This document shows, piece by piece, positions 44,579 through 55,611 of a stretch of 64,000 nucleotides of DNA. The notes beneath the pieces were generated by a model that worked only from the letters and a program-made list of their open reading frames with translations, searched no databases and was not told the DNA's origin. This DNA comes from Rhizophagus clarus. Taxonomy: Eukaryota; Glomeromycota; Glomeromycetes; Glomerales; Glomeraceae. A program made the position numbers and the translations under genes. How positions within the stretch are numbered: the first letter of the stretch is position 1; each line of letters starts with the position of its first letter. The stretch covers positions 560,501 to 624,500 of the forward strand of contig BLAL01000058.1 in the NCBI GenBank assembly GCA_015698045.1. The letters are read 5' to 3'.

Positions 44579-46109
44579 TTATTGTTTAGTTATAATAAAT
44601 GTTTCGATCTCTTCAATATCATAAATTTTTCTTGTATTTAAATTATTTTCATAGTTATTATCATCATTATTGACATATAAAAACTTATTATAATGCATAA
44701 ACAATGAATTAAAACCAAAATCAAACCCAACGGTATAATAATCATATATAGCCTTATCATAATTTATCACACGACTTATTTTCATATCTTGAGTATCATC
44801 ACTGTTTTCAAATGAAAAAATAAAGTTATCTGACGAATAATAATACTTTGAATTTTTACTACCACTAAAACTTGGAACATTATTTCCAATTGAGTTAAAT
44901 CCAATAGAACTATAACCTCCATATATTTTGTTTGAACCTTTAACTTTAATTAAAACTAAACTTTCTACTTGTCCATTACATTTATTTTTAAATGTTTCAA
45001 CATTAATACCGTCAATACTACCACGGTAAACAAGATCGAACTTGTAACGAAAAGTAAAGTAATCATTTTTATCAATCCAATTAATAATTATCTTTGCAAG
45101 TTTGGGTTCGATAATCTTTGAATCTATTTTTCCTATTCTGGGCGATGAAATTAATGTCGTTAATATGGTATCTCTATAATAATAATTCTCAATTTCCTCA
45201 TAAATTTGTTTAGGAATAATATCTTTATATGGTCTAATTTTATTATTAAAATCATTAGGAGTAATTTCTGTAAATCGAATAAGAGGAATAAATTTGCTCA
45301 ACATCCCCTTTAATGCTTCATAATCTTCATTATTCCATTTGTTTCTGTCGCAATTCACACTTCCTAAACCAGGAATTTGTTCAATACACCATTTAATTAA
45401 ATAATCCCAGGCAACAATTTCTTTAATCAATAAGTCATCTCGCTCAAGCAGGCTATAAAGAACATCTTTGTCTAATTTGAGAAAGTCATCTGATGTAATC
45501 AATAATTCTGGATTAAAACAAATGGTTTCAAAACAATGATTTTGAAGAATACTGCAACTTATGAGGTTACATACAGTATTAAGGATAAAAACTAAATTTT
45601 TATGAACCCAATTTTGTCTATGTTTGATCAAATATTCTTGTAAAAATTTAACTAATTCTTCAAGAAGTAACTCATCAGATGCGATTAAAAGTCTAAGAAT
45701 ATCTTCATTCATTTGTTCTTCCAAATTAAGTTCACCTGTATAAATATACCTTAATATAGAGTATTAATATAAATATATATTTATATGTATATATTATTTT
45801 TTGAATAAAACAAATAATTTATTATTAATTTGAGTTAAATAAAAAATAATTTTACCTTAAAATTATATCAAACCCATTTGGTTTGATGTTTGGTTTATTA
45901 AACATAATCATGTCATTTTTTTTTGTAATCCAACTGGATGAAAGTGCACTTTTGAAATAAGGAGAACGAGCACGTAAAACTACTGAATGTGCACGAAATT
46001 CTTTTGTATTTTCGTTTTCTCCTACTTTAATAATAACATTATAATCATCAGCATCGTCTAAGATTAAGGAAAAATCTTTTGAAAGTTTTGGATAGAAAAA
46101 TGAAGTCAT
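44579..46109 (-). CDS. BTB-BACK-TLDc protein, intact two-exon copy
   Basis: Exons 45856-46109 (254 nt) and 44579-45749 join across a 106-bp phase-2 intron to give 474 residues. The start MTSFFYPKLSKDFSLIL is shared with the 36.8-kb copy, and the upstream in-frame ATG at 46160 is not preferred. The BTB domain has VIIKVGENENTKEFRAHSVV. The BACK region has LLIASDELLLEELVKFLQEY and WDYLIKWCIEQIPG. The TLDc domain has FDLVYRGSIDGINVETFKNK, KIYGGYSSIGFNSIG and the end IEEIETFIITKQ. The BACK region is closest to the broken copy at 41.2 kb, so these two are probably recent inverted duplicates. An upstream block lies at 46151-46189. No lesions were found. Confidence 0.92.
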
Positions 46110-46150
46110 TTTAAAATGAAAAGAAAGGGGTATAAGTTTAAGTTCATTGT

Positions 46151-46189
46151 AAAGTTTCATTGGGGAAATAAATATTGAAGATCAATGAC
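46151..46189 (-). promoter_or_regulatory. Shared BTB-TLDc upstream block, copy at 46.2 kb
   Basis: On the minus strand it reads GTCATTGATCTTCAATATTT, then ATTTCCCCAATGAAACTTT. It is about 40-80 bp before the ATG at 46109. GCACATGATG lies just upstream, as GCGCATGATG does at the 41.0-kb copy. Confidence 0.55.
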
Positions 46190-47619
46190 ATCATGTGCTA
46201 CTTGAATAAATTAATATAATTTCGGTCGTCAACTTCGGAGTCCGGAATTATAATTCTAATTGCTATGGAACAATTGTGTAAGAAGACATTAGATGGGTGC
46301 GATAATTATTAAGTATAATACAGATGATTACGACACAGAGGAATACCAATGAAAGATCGTGCCACACATGTGACTATTTTTTTTAACAGTGCATTAGAAT
46401 AGTACGTTTCGGGCAATATGTTTTGAAAATTGCTATATGAATTTCTGATCGAACTATGATAAATTTGAGATCCAATCATATTTAAAAAAATAGATTTGTT
46501 AATAACTTACTTTTAAAAAAGAATTTTACTAAAAAACAAATTTTTATAAATCCGGTTTTGCCGAATGATTTAAAGGATATTGAAAACCGTTAAATTATCC
46601 GATTCAAGTATCAAAAGTCAGTTAAAAAACTGCTATGCACATACATATATTGTACAGTACATAATCAAGAACCGGCTTCTAATTTGTTTAAATTTTTAAA
46701 TTTGCATTTACTGCTACTAGAAAAATTGGGAATTGAACAATTTACTTTAATATATTGTATGATTATTTTTTCAAATTATATACGATTTTGTTGCTCATGC
46801 ATATGTTGTATATTTGTATTAATTGATATATTTGCTTGAATACAGATAAGCTTTAACAAAGAATGACAAATTGAATGAATTAAAAATGACAATGATGCAT
46901 GAGTCGCGCATATTACCAATCTGTGAATAGTTCGTAGTTATAAATAAATATTATTGGCAATTGTTTTAATTAGTAAAATAGATCAATTTTCTGGACATTT
47001 TCATGATAATTTTTGAAGACCTGGACAATTTTGTAGACATTTTCCGGACATTCTTTTTTCATAAGGTTAATTACCTCAATAGGACTAATTTGTATTATTT
47101 TACAATCAAAATTCTTTAATAAATTCAAAACGATTTAATGTCCTGTATAAAATTTTTAATTGTTGATATATTTTTAATTATTAATGTTTTATGGATAATG
47201 TTTATTTAAAAGAATAAGGAAAATCTTGGATGACTTTTAGAAAATATGGTATAAAACAAGTACTTGCACAATTTATAAAAATTGATGAAAATTTATTTTA
47301 TAACCGATATCAATAATAAATAAATCATAAGTAATAATATAATAATACTAGATATTAATAATCGCTACTACATAAAAATACCACATTAATACAAATTAAT
47401 GTAACCTAAAATGTAATAAATCATAAGAATTCTAGTAAGAAAGATAATAGTCATTAGCACTAGACCTATTAAAATATATGATAGTTTGTGCATTAAATTC
47501 CATTCATAGCGTCTTAACTTCTAACTGGGATTGGTTTTAACATGTTTTCCTATTTTGAATTAAAAATTATGTAAAAAAATTATAAACAGTCAACGTTGAA
47601 CAAAGCAACTTTGGTTAGA
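46190..47619. other. Intergenic stretch with a MITE remnant
   Basis: No gene is seen. The only recognised feature is the decayed end of the TGTCC-type MITE at 46990-47066. Confidence 0.5.
46990..47066. mobile_element. Decayed right end of the TGTCC-type MITE
   Basis: TTTTCCGGACATTCTTTTTT followed by CATAAGG resembles the right terminus of the MITEs at 16614 and 30583. Upstream it has more CTGGACA and GACATTTT motifs of the subterminal type. No left end is found, so it is a truncated, older copy. Confidence 0.6.
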
Positions 47620-48062
47620 TAAATATATACCATTATCATCATGAATTTCATTATTTGATTCTTCAATACTTCGTTTCTTTGAAATAGTTGCAAGTACTTT
47701 TAAAGATCTATTACTATAAATTGATGTCTAGCATAATCATTATTCAAAGATTAACTAAAACAATGTAACCTGAAACTAAAAAAAAATATTTTAAATATCT
47801 TTCAATAGTATCTATATCAAGGTGTTGTTCTATGGAATCATAACTATAACCTAATTTAAAATAGTAAACAATTCTTAATTAATACATTAATTTTTAACTA
47901 CGGTTAATTTATAAATTTCCTATGATACATACTTGAAGATGAATTGATAGATGAACATTTAGAAATAAAAGAGCTTAATAATCTACTTGTATAAAAAGCT
48001 TCTGGATGAGGTTTTTTAGCAAACTCAGGTCCAAGAAATTCATAATAATAATGTTCTAATTA
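47620..48062 (-). pseudogene. Kinase C-terminal tail relic
   Basis: On the minus strand FLGPEFAKKPHPEAFYTSRL and SSFISKCSSINSSS match the tail of the kinase gene at 52.9-55.6 kb. A GTATGT donor follows, then a second piece, SYDSIEQHLDIDTIERYL, and a third, ATISKKRSIEESNNEIHDDN. Together these look like the last three exons of a TKL kinase of this type. No kinase domain is present above 48062, so it is a partial copy. Confidence 0.65.
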
Positions 48063-49064
48063 ATAATATCTCACCTGATATGACATTCCATAATATTGCA
48101 CTCAATTAAGGTGCAATAGATATGATCAATCATGCAGTTATACTTTGGACATATAGTTATGAGTTGCATGCAATATAATGTTGAGAGGGTTTATAAGTTG
48201 TAAAATCAAAGGATAACTGCTAGGACAGGTGTAACTTGCAAGAAATTAACTAGACTACTTCCATTAGTTGGCAAAGACGTCATGTATCGCGGGTTATGTC
48301 CCAAGCTATGTATTTATTTTTTCGATTGTTTTAATAAAAAATTTTCTTAGCAAAAGTGATCTGTGTTCCAAATTGGAATGGAGGCGCACGTGATTTTTTA
48401 GGTTATGAAAACTGTGACAAAATGTCACGATCAAGCCGATATGGTTAAAGTATAGGATTGTGGAAGGAAAGGAAACCTTGTTCAAGTTGTCAAGCTCTTA
48501 TTATTTGCTGTAAAAAAAAAGATGGAGATGTGGATGCTTGAGAAACGTTTTATTAATTCTGAATTTTTGACCTAAATACTCACGTGATTTTGATCGTGAA
48601 GATAATTCACGGGTGTAATAATGCGACAACATACGTGTTTTAATGGATAACCTAGTTACATACTCCATAAGTTGTATACTAATCATCGATTCGGAAATTA
48701 AATGTGCTGTAACATTAGTTAGATGAGAGAACAAGCAATTGCGTGTAATTTATTCTCGATTTACGTGCATTAAAATCGAGAAAATTGTGATCAACTGTAA
48801 ATGTGGCGGAGTGAATACAAAAATATAAAGATAAGAGTGAGTCGGAAGTATTGTTTTATCTTTTACCTTTACTAATTTTGTTATAATTTTCAATAAATAC
48901 TAATTTACAACTTTATTAACTAAAAAATGAGAATAAAAACATATCCGATATATAATTAATTAACGAAGTGCGCAATTTGCAATAAACTATATAAAAATTA
49001 GAGTGTAAACGACTAATTTGGCAGACGCAGTAATGCAATGTGATAATGGTTCCTATTCTTTCAT
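48063..49064. other. Intergenic stretch
   Basis: No gene is recognised. The minus-strand frame at 48501-48734 (77 codons) shows no known feature. Two short GTGCAAT/ATTGCAC motifs face each other near 48095-48118. Confidence 0.45.
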
Positions 49065-51785
49065 TTATTCCATCTTTCCAGTTTCCCATTCACTAACAAC
49101 TTCCCAATCTTCATTCGTTGTAAGTCCTTCTTTCGAACGTTTTAGGCAACGGGCTGAGACAAAAGCTACTTTATCACAGAAGGCAATGCCAACTTCAACT
49201 ATTTCCTTGACATGATCTGGAAGATTCATCCGGTAATCCTTGACAAAAATTTGATCTAACGCTCCTGTGGCGACATCTTTCATCATACCGGAGTCATCAT
49301 TTTCAGTATGCTTAAATTCATACGTTATGCTAACGGTTTTATTTTGGACAATTGGAATGATTCGGAGATCTGGACGGCCAACCCCAACTTCGCGATTAAC
49401 TTCAACCCGGTATTCAACGCTATGATATATAGCTAGTGATCCGAGAAACAATATATGGTACCAGGTTTCATATAATTTACCTCTTTTGAGATCACCAATA
49501 TCAAAACAACATATCAACTCCATATAAAGCGATGGAAATTTGTTACAAAATTTAGCAATATCTTTTTTAAACAATGATTCGTAGATTTCGTTTGTTTTCG
49601 CATATTCCATACTCATAACCTCAAAAATCCACAAAATCCATTGGCATGCTATCTCTCTATTTGGGATTACTAGTTTAACATTTTTCACAGTATGACCAGT
49701 CAAAGATCCTGGAACCATAGTCAAGTAACCACTATAATATAATAAAGTACATAATGCGTTCATCTCTGGCTTCGTATCAAGGTCATTGTATAGGAGATAT
49801 GGCATTAATTCCACATCTAGACCTATTACAGACTCATCTGATTCATCTGATTCATCTTGATCCTGAGAGAAGGAGGAATGGATAATATTATCAATACTAT
49901 GGAGCCGATCTTTGACTCCTGACCCACACTTTTTTAGGTATTCTACAAGTGTGATTGCAGAACCGCTATTGATCCAATAATTATCAATTTCATTTTTCTC
50001 TAGAAACGATATTACTGAATGTGGGTTGTAAATGTGCACTTTAGTGCTCGTTCGGTATCCATTATAGTAAAGACGTAACTCATTAAGTTTTTCATTTTGA
50101 TGTTTTTTTTCTAGTAAAGACTTAATTTCCTCTTCGGTAAATCCAAATGTATCAGAGAAAACAGCACGGCCAGAACGACTTTGTCTTTCATGCATTGGAT
50201 ATGTTACTACATTGTTTAATCCGGAAAGAAAGCTTGATTGTCTTAGTGGGAGAATCCCAACAAACAGGATCTTATGCACGTAGCTATTTTCCTGCAAGAA
50301 ATTTCGTAGTTTTAACAAGCACGCATGCAATCAGTTAATTACAATACATATGCTTACCTTAGCTACACTTGAGTACATTATTCCAAAAAAATTGTCAGCT
50401 TTATCATAAAATCCTCTTGCATTTCCCATAGGCCAATCGTATTCGTCGATTAGAATAATAGAACTCTTTCCAAAGAACTCGTCAAGATAACGTGCTAAAC
50501 GAGAAATGGCATTAGACAAATATTCTTCTTCTGTTGTTCCATTGAGTACTTTCTCAAAAAGTTTTTTATCATCCTCTGAAAGAATGCTAATAACGTATCG
50601 ATGTTTTCTGTATAGGTCTCTAATTCTTTCCTTTGTTTCGTTTCGCATTTGTTCCCAGGATTCATTGCCAAGATCCTAGTAAAAGTAAAGTCTTGTTAGT
50701 TATTTATGTAATGGTAGTTTACACCAGGCTTGCTTACCTTGAAGCTAATGTGAATTACGGGCCACTGTTTGTAGTGCAACTTCGCAAACCATTCGAATTT
50801 AGCAACTTTTAATTTCCCAAACAACGATGTTTTTACATCTGGTATATAATTTAATGGAGGATAATCCACTGAAAGGAAAGTTTGAAGCATCGAAAGATTG
50901 GTTGATTTTCCGAACCGACGAGGGCGAGTAATCAGAATGGCCCGTTGTCCATAGATCATAAACTCCATTATAAAGAGAGATTTATCAACGAAAGTACCCG
51001 AAATCACAAACTTTTTAAATTCTGATTCGCCTAGAGAATAGACTCCATTATCGATTATTATGGGAGGTTCAATTAAGGCACTTTTGATTGCTTTATTGTA
51101 CAATATATGTTAATAAATAAGAGTAATTAATTAACAAGCTTTCAAGGAAAAGCTTACCATTTGATTGGTGATTCCATGTCATACTCGTCACTTCCTCCTC
51201 TTCGAGAGCTGGAAAGTGAAGATTAGCATTATGTTCAGCACAAAAAATAGGCGCTTAAAATTGTTATAACATACCTTTGATTATTCTAGGGCGCTTTTTT
51301 GATGGGTAATAATCTGAAATATCCGATATTAAATAAATGACAGAAATTCGCGCGTCAGACAAAATCCGATATTTTGTTACTGCTAATTTCTTGTTCGAGA
51401 GGTAAAACATGGGGAGACACTTACCAGTGGCGGGCACTTGTACGAAAATGAGACTTTTGTCAACCGCATCTTGATCCGGAAAATATTTATTAAAACGGGT
51501 GATAGGCACCAACTGTTCGCTATCTTGACAAATTTGTTCTTCAGTAAGATTTTTAAGCTTATCACCGAAAGCGATGTCAGTCTTCCAAAGGTTCAAGTCA
51601 TTATAATCATCATTATTAATATGTTTTTTTATCACATCATAGATGAGATACTTGAGGCCTGAAATTTTGAGTTGATCAAACAATACTTCAATTCCATTAA
51701 TATTGTTTATATCACAAACGCGAACAGTAAAAGTATTAGCAATAGAAGTCTCTCCTAAGAGTATGAAGTTTGGTTCCATCAACAT
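49065..51785 (-). CDS. Crinkler-type effector: CRN header, NTPase, PD-(D/E)XK nuclease
   Basis: Six exons fit in frame: 51425-51785, 51275-51313, 51158-51208, 50738-51090, 50358-50675 and 49065-50291, giving 782 residues. The first intron (51314-51424, GTAAGT...TTTCAG) is 111 nt without a stop, so it could be retained. The N-terminus resembles the ubiquitin-like Crinkler header, with LNLWKTDIAF and QLVPITRFNKYFPDQ. Next is an AAA-ATPase-like domain of the type in PF09820, with a Walker A of the form RPRRFGKST and a Walker B of the form IILIDEYDWP. The C-terminus carries GRPDLRI and YEFKH, the D...ExK signature of the linked PD-(D/E)XK nuclease domain. Crinklers act inside cells, often in the nucleus, and those of this architecture are thought to be nuclease effectors. 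All splice sites and phases agree and there is no lesion, so it is probably functional. Confidence 0.85.
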
Positions 51786-52937
51786 TTTGGATATAATCCT
51801 TTAAAAGCGATAGAATGATTTGTTAGAGAAAATATTTTTTTAGAAATAACGATAATATTTTTAGAGAAAATAGAGAAAAAGTTTGAGGGTATATATTCTT
51901 TTCTGAATACTTCGAGATTAATTATAAAATGATCTTTAAACTCTTAATTTGTGACACGAGATATAATATAATGATATAAATGATATAAACATAGTAAAAT
52001 TTATCAGCAAGCGAAAAAAGTGATTCATACAATTTTATCGTTACTCAGATGCATTTACAAGGTATTTATTAATTATTCGGTTGTACAGTTGATGTTGCAA
52101 CACAATTAGTTGCCAATAAAGTTAATTTCAAGTTATGTCATAAGATTTCACATATACGACTTCTTTTTTCTCATCGTGCCATTTTCTCTGAGCATGAACT
52201 CGTTAAAAAGAAACTGGCCTATCGTAGTTTGAACGAAATACTGATGAAAAAATTATTGAAGTACGAGACATTTCGCAATTAAGGTATGAACGAAATATAT
52301 TTTTTCGCCTTTGCAGGAAGCGACTCAGAGCTTGCAGAGCTAATACCTATTTTTTTTTGTTCTGAAATTTTGAGGATCTTATTAGGCGGAGAACATAAAC
52401 TTTCGATGAGTTTACTATTTCACTAAGGTCAACATTGTTAATTTATTTCTGACGCTGCATTATGCATAATTGATGACGCTTTGTTCTATCCGGAGTACCG
52501 ATGATGGAGACAAGTGAAATCGGATTAGGATTGATGTTGGGATATTGTGTTAGTTATAGCTTAGAGCCTTAGATGAACGAAACACCGATAGACATTAGCA
52601 TAGAAACTCTATTTCACTTTGTAAAAGTCATAAACTATTTATTTATTCTAAACTAAATCTATTATCAAATCTATTTAATAAAATAGTATATAAATATAAG
52701 TCGCATAATGAATATATCTCGGATGACTGAGAATAAATGTTCCTCATTGTTAATAGTATCTATAAGATATATAATGTATAACATTTCCTATGGTGTAAAA
52801 TCATTAAAAGATATATGTAACCAAAAATTTTTGAATTTTACAACCCATTTTCACATATAACCCTATTTCTGAATTACAAAAAAAAAAATGTATTTATAAC
52901 TTTTGTTACAAGTAAAATACTTATTATTATTATTTAA
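51786..52937. other. Intergenic stretch
   Basis: It holds the Crinkler gene promoter at its left end and the kinase 3' end at its right. No gene is recognised between them. Confidence 0.5.
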
Positions 52938-55611
52938 CTATTTACTATCTGTGTGAGAAGTCTTTAAATAACTAGAACTAATTTTAAAGGATTTTCCTAT
53001 TTTAAACAGAAAAAAAATAAATAAGCAAATAAAATATAAATGAATATTAAGTAAAGTAACATTTAATCTACTAATTAATATTTACCATTGTTTCCATGAG
53101 AATTAATGTTTATTTCTTCAATTTTTCTCTTAGTTCCATATGCGTTAGACCTGACAGTATAGAATTATGTTATAAATTGTTTGAATTTAAAAATAGGTGA
53201 ATTAAAAACTTTTTATTTAAAATACCTTATATCTATGTCAAATTCCAGTTCTTTTGAGTCTACGCCAAACTTCAATTCTCTTGAAGCTATGTCAAATTCT
53301 AGTTCTTTTGAATCCATGTCAAATTCCGATTCTCCTGAATCTATGCCAAACTTCGGTTTTTTTGAAACATATCCTATGGGAATTTAATACAGTATATTCA
53401 GTATATTCGTATAAAAATTAATCATTAGTTTTTTCTACATTTTACACTTATTTATCTATAGCTGTTCTTTCTAATACTAACCATTTGAAGAATAAGTAGA
53501 TGAGCATTTAGAGATAAAAGGGTTTAATAGTCTACTTGTATAAACAGCACTTGGATGAGGTTTTTCGCTAAATTCAGGTCCAAGTTTTTTTAAAGCTATT
53601 AACTCTTCTCTTTTTATTTCTGCTTGATCAAATATACTATTATGTTTATTTCTAAAAGACCAACTACCAAAAGTATTACGAATTTCTCTTATTGAAGGTC
53701 TTTTTTTTGGATTAGAATTCCAACAGCGTTTCATTAGATTTGCAAAACATTCTGGTGTATCTTCTGTAATTTCAGGTCGTTCTCCATCAAGAATTCTTAA
53801 AATCAGATTAATATCATGTTCAACATTAGCAAAAGGTTTACAGCCTGTTGTCAGTTCCCACATAATCATACTTATACAATAAACATCTGATTTTTTAGAA
53901 AATGAAGATCCTTTAAATATTTCTGGTGCAATATAAGGTATTACTCCATATATTTCATTATTCGAGGATGTACTATTTGCAGGTTGTGATAATCCTAGGT
54001 CTCCAATTAGCCATTGATGTCTTTCTACAAACTTAATGTCATTAAAAGACGAATCAAATAATATGTTTCCACTATGAAAATCTCGATGTATATAACCCGC
54101 TTTATGAATAGTTTCTAGCCTAAAATAAGTGATAAGTTAGAATGTGTTATAAATAATTATAATAAATACGTCAATATAATACCCTTCTGAAATTTGCCAT
54201 AAAATAACTAATTTTTGTTTATTCCATGTAAGCGAAGCAAAATTCTTTTGTAGATGTTTATATAGATCTCCTCCTGATGCATATTTCATAACTAATATGT
54301 AATCATCAAAATTAGGATCTTTTGTAAAACCATAAGTTTTAACAACATGGTGGTTAATTTTGTAACAGTATTGATTTGATTTTAACTATAAATTCAGAAT
54401 TTATTAAAATTATTTTTATAGACATTCAGTATAATATGGTCATTAAATGTAATTAATTAATTTACCTCATTTAAAAAATATTTACTAATATCTTGGGAAT
54501 TTTTAAATTTTTTTAAAATGACAGGTTCATTACTACTTCCCTTTCTCGAGCGATGTTCTATTGAGCCATCTAGCCAAGTTGCTAGATATATAATACCAAA
54601 TCCTCCCTTTGCTATTTCTTCTACGTTTGTAAATTGAGAATATGGTATCCATTCCATCATTATTTCTGCACTATCTTTCCAAGAACTAAACTTTTGGTAA
54701 ATAGATTCAAATAATCCATTTGGAAAGAAATAACTGTCAATTATCTTGTCAGTAAACTCAGTTATTTTCAATTGATTGTAGATTTCAAGTCTTGAATCAT
54801 TAAGAAAATCATCTAAATCTCTATTTCCGCTGCTAATTTTTGCTACATCAAAAATGATGGAAGATACTCTTTTGCATTTTTTACATTGAGTTTGATTTGT
54901 AATTCCAAAAACAACACTTGTTGTTAAACAATATCTACATCCGATATAAAATGTAAAGCAATTCTCACAATACTTTTGAGAGTCTGATGTAAATTTTAAT
55001 GACATATAACAAGATCTGCATACATTATCATTATGCCACCACGGTAAGTAAATAATTGTGATTGATTTTTTAGTCAAAGTTGATTCTATACATTCAGAAG
55101 AAATTAAATAGCAATCTGAACACAATTTGAACCTTCGCATGACATCATTATCTGTTCCTTGATATAATGATTTACCGCATAGTTTGCAATTTTTTTCACT
55201 TTCAATCACATTATTGTATGTGGCTGAATTACAATACTTATAATAATAATCAAAATTTGTATTTACTATTTGTTTAAAACATAATATTTCCAAGCAATTT
55301 TTATAGCATTCTTGAATACTTTGTGGTTCTTTTGCCCTACTTATTACATGTTCACTACATTCTAAGTTCTTTGCGGATACATACACATCCAAATATATGT
55401 TTATATCACTTATATTTGTAAGATAACATGATAAACATTTTTTGCAATATCTTTGGTATCTAGTAACAACTGATTCGGTGTATTCTTCTCCACAATGAAT
55501 ACAATTATAATCCCTCCGGTTAAATGAAATAAACGAAATTGGTATGGGACTAGATTTTAATTTTGGTGTTGGATCAAAAGAATCATCATTTAATATTTTT
55601 GTAAGTTCCAT
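52938..55611 (-). CDS. TKL-type protein kinase, six exons
   Basis: Exons 54466-55611, 54183-54385, 53482-54119, 53226-53373, 53086-53150 and 52938-52996 join in frame to give 752 residues. All introns are GT-AG. The N-terminal 300 residues contain many Cys pairs (CIHCGEEY, CKKCLSCY, CKLCGKSL, CRSCYMS, CKKCKRV) and are probably zinc-binding. The kinase domain follows, with KGGFGIIYLATW, the Lys in VILKKF, the catalytic loop IHRDFHSGN, GDLGLS in place of DFG, and IAPEIF. A tail LGPEFSEKPHPSAVYTSRLL is shared with the relic at 48 kb. Exon four encodes five 9-residue repeats, for example EFDMDSKELEFD, from a 27-bp minisatellite. The Leu in the DLG motif occurs in many active kinases. The role is unknown, but families like this are greatly expanded in these fungi. 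Confidence 0.85.
53235..53369. repeat. Coding minisatellite, five 27-bp units
   Basis: Five diverged 27-bp copies, for example ATGTCAAATTCCAGTTCTTT on the plus strand. On the minus strand they are in frame inside exon four of the kinase and encode a 9-residue unit like FDMDSKELE. The plus strand is also open across them, but that frame is shorter and has no splice or domain support. Confidence 0.9.

Noticed and set aside
53181-53387. Plus-strand gene over the 27-bp repeats
   Set aside because: The minus-strand reading has matching splice sites and phases within a kinase gene. The plus-strand frame is a mirror of the repeat.
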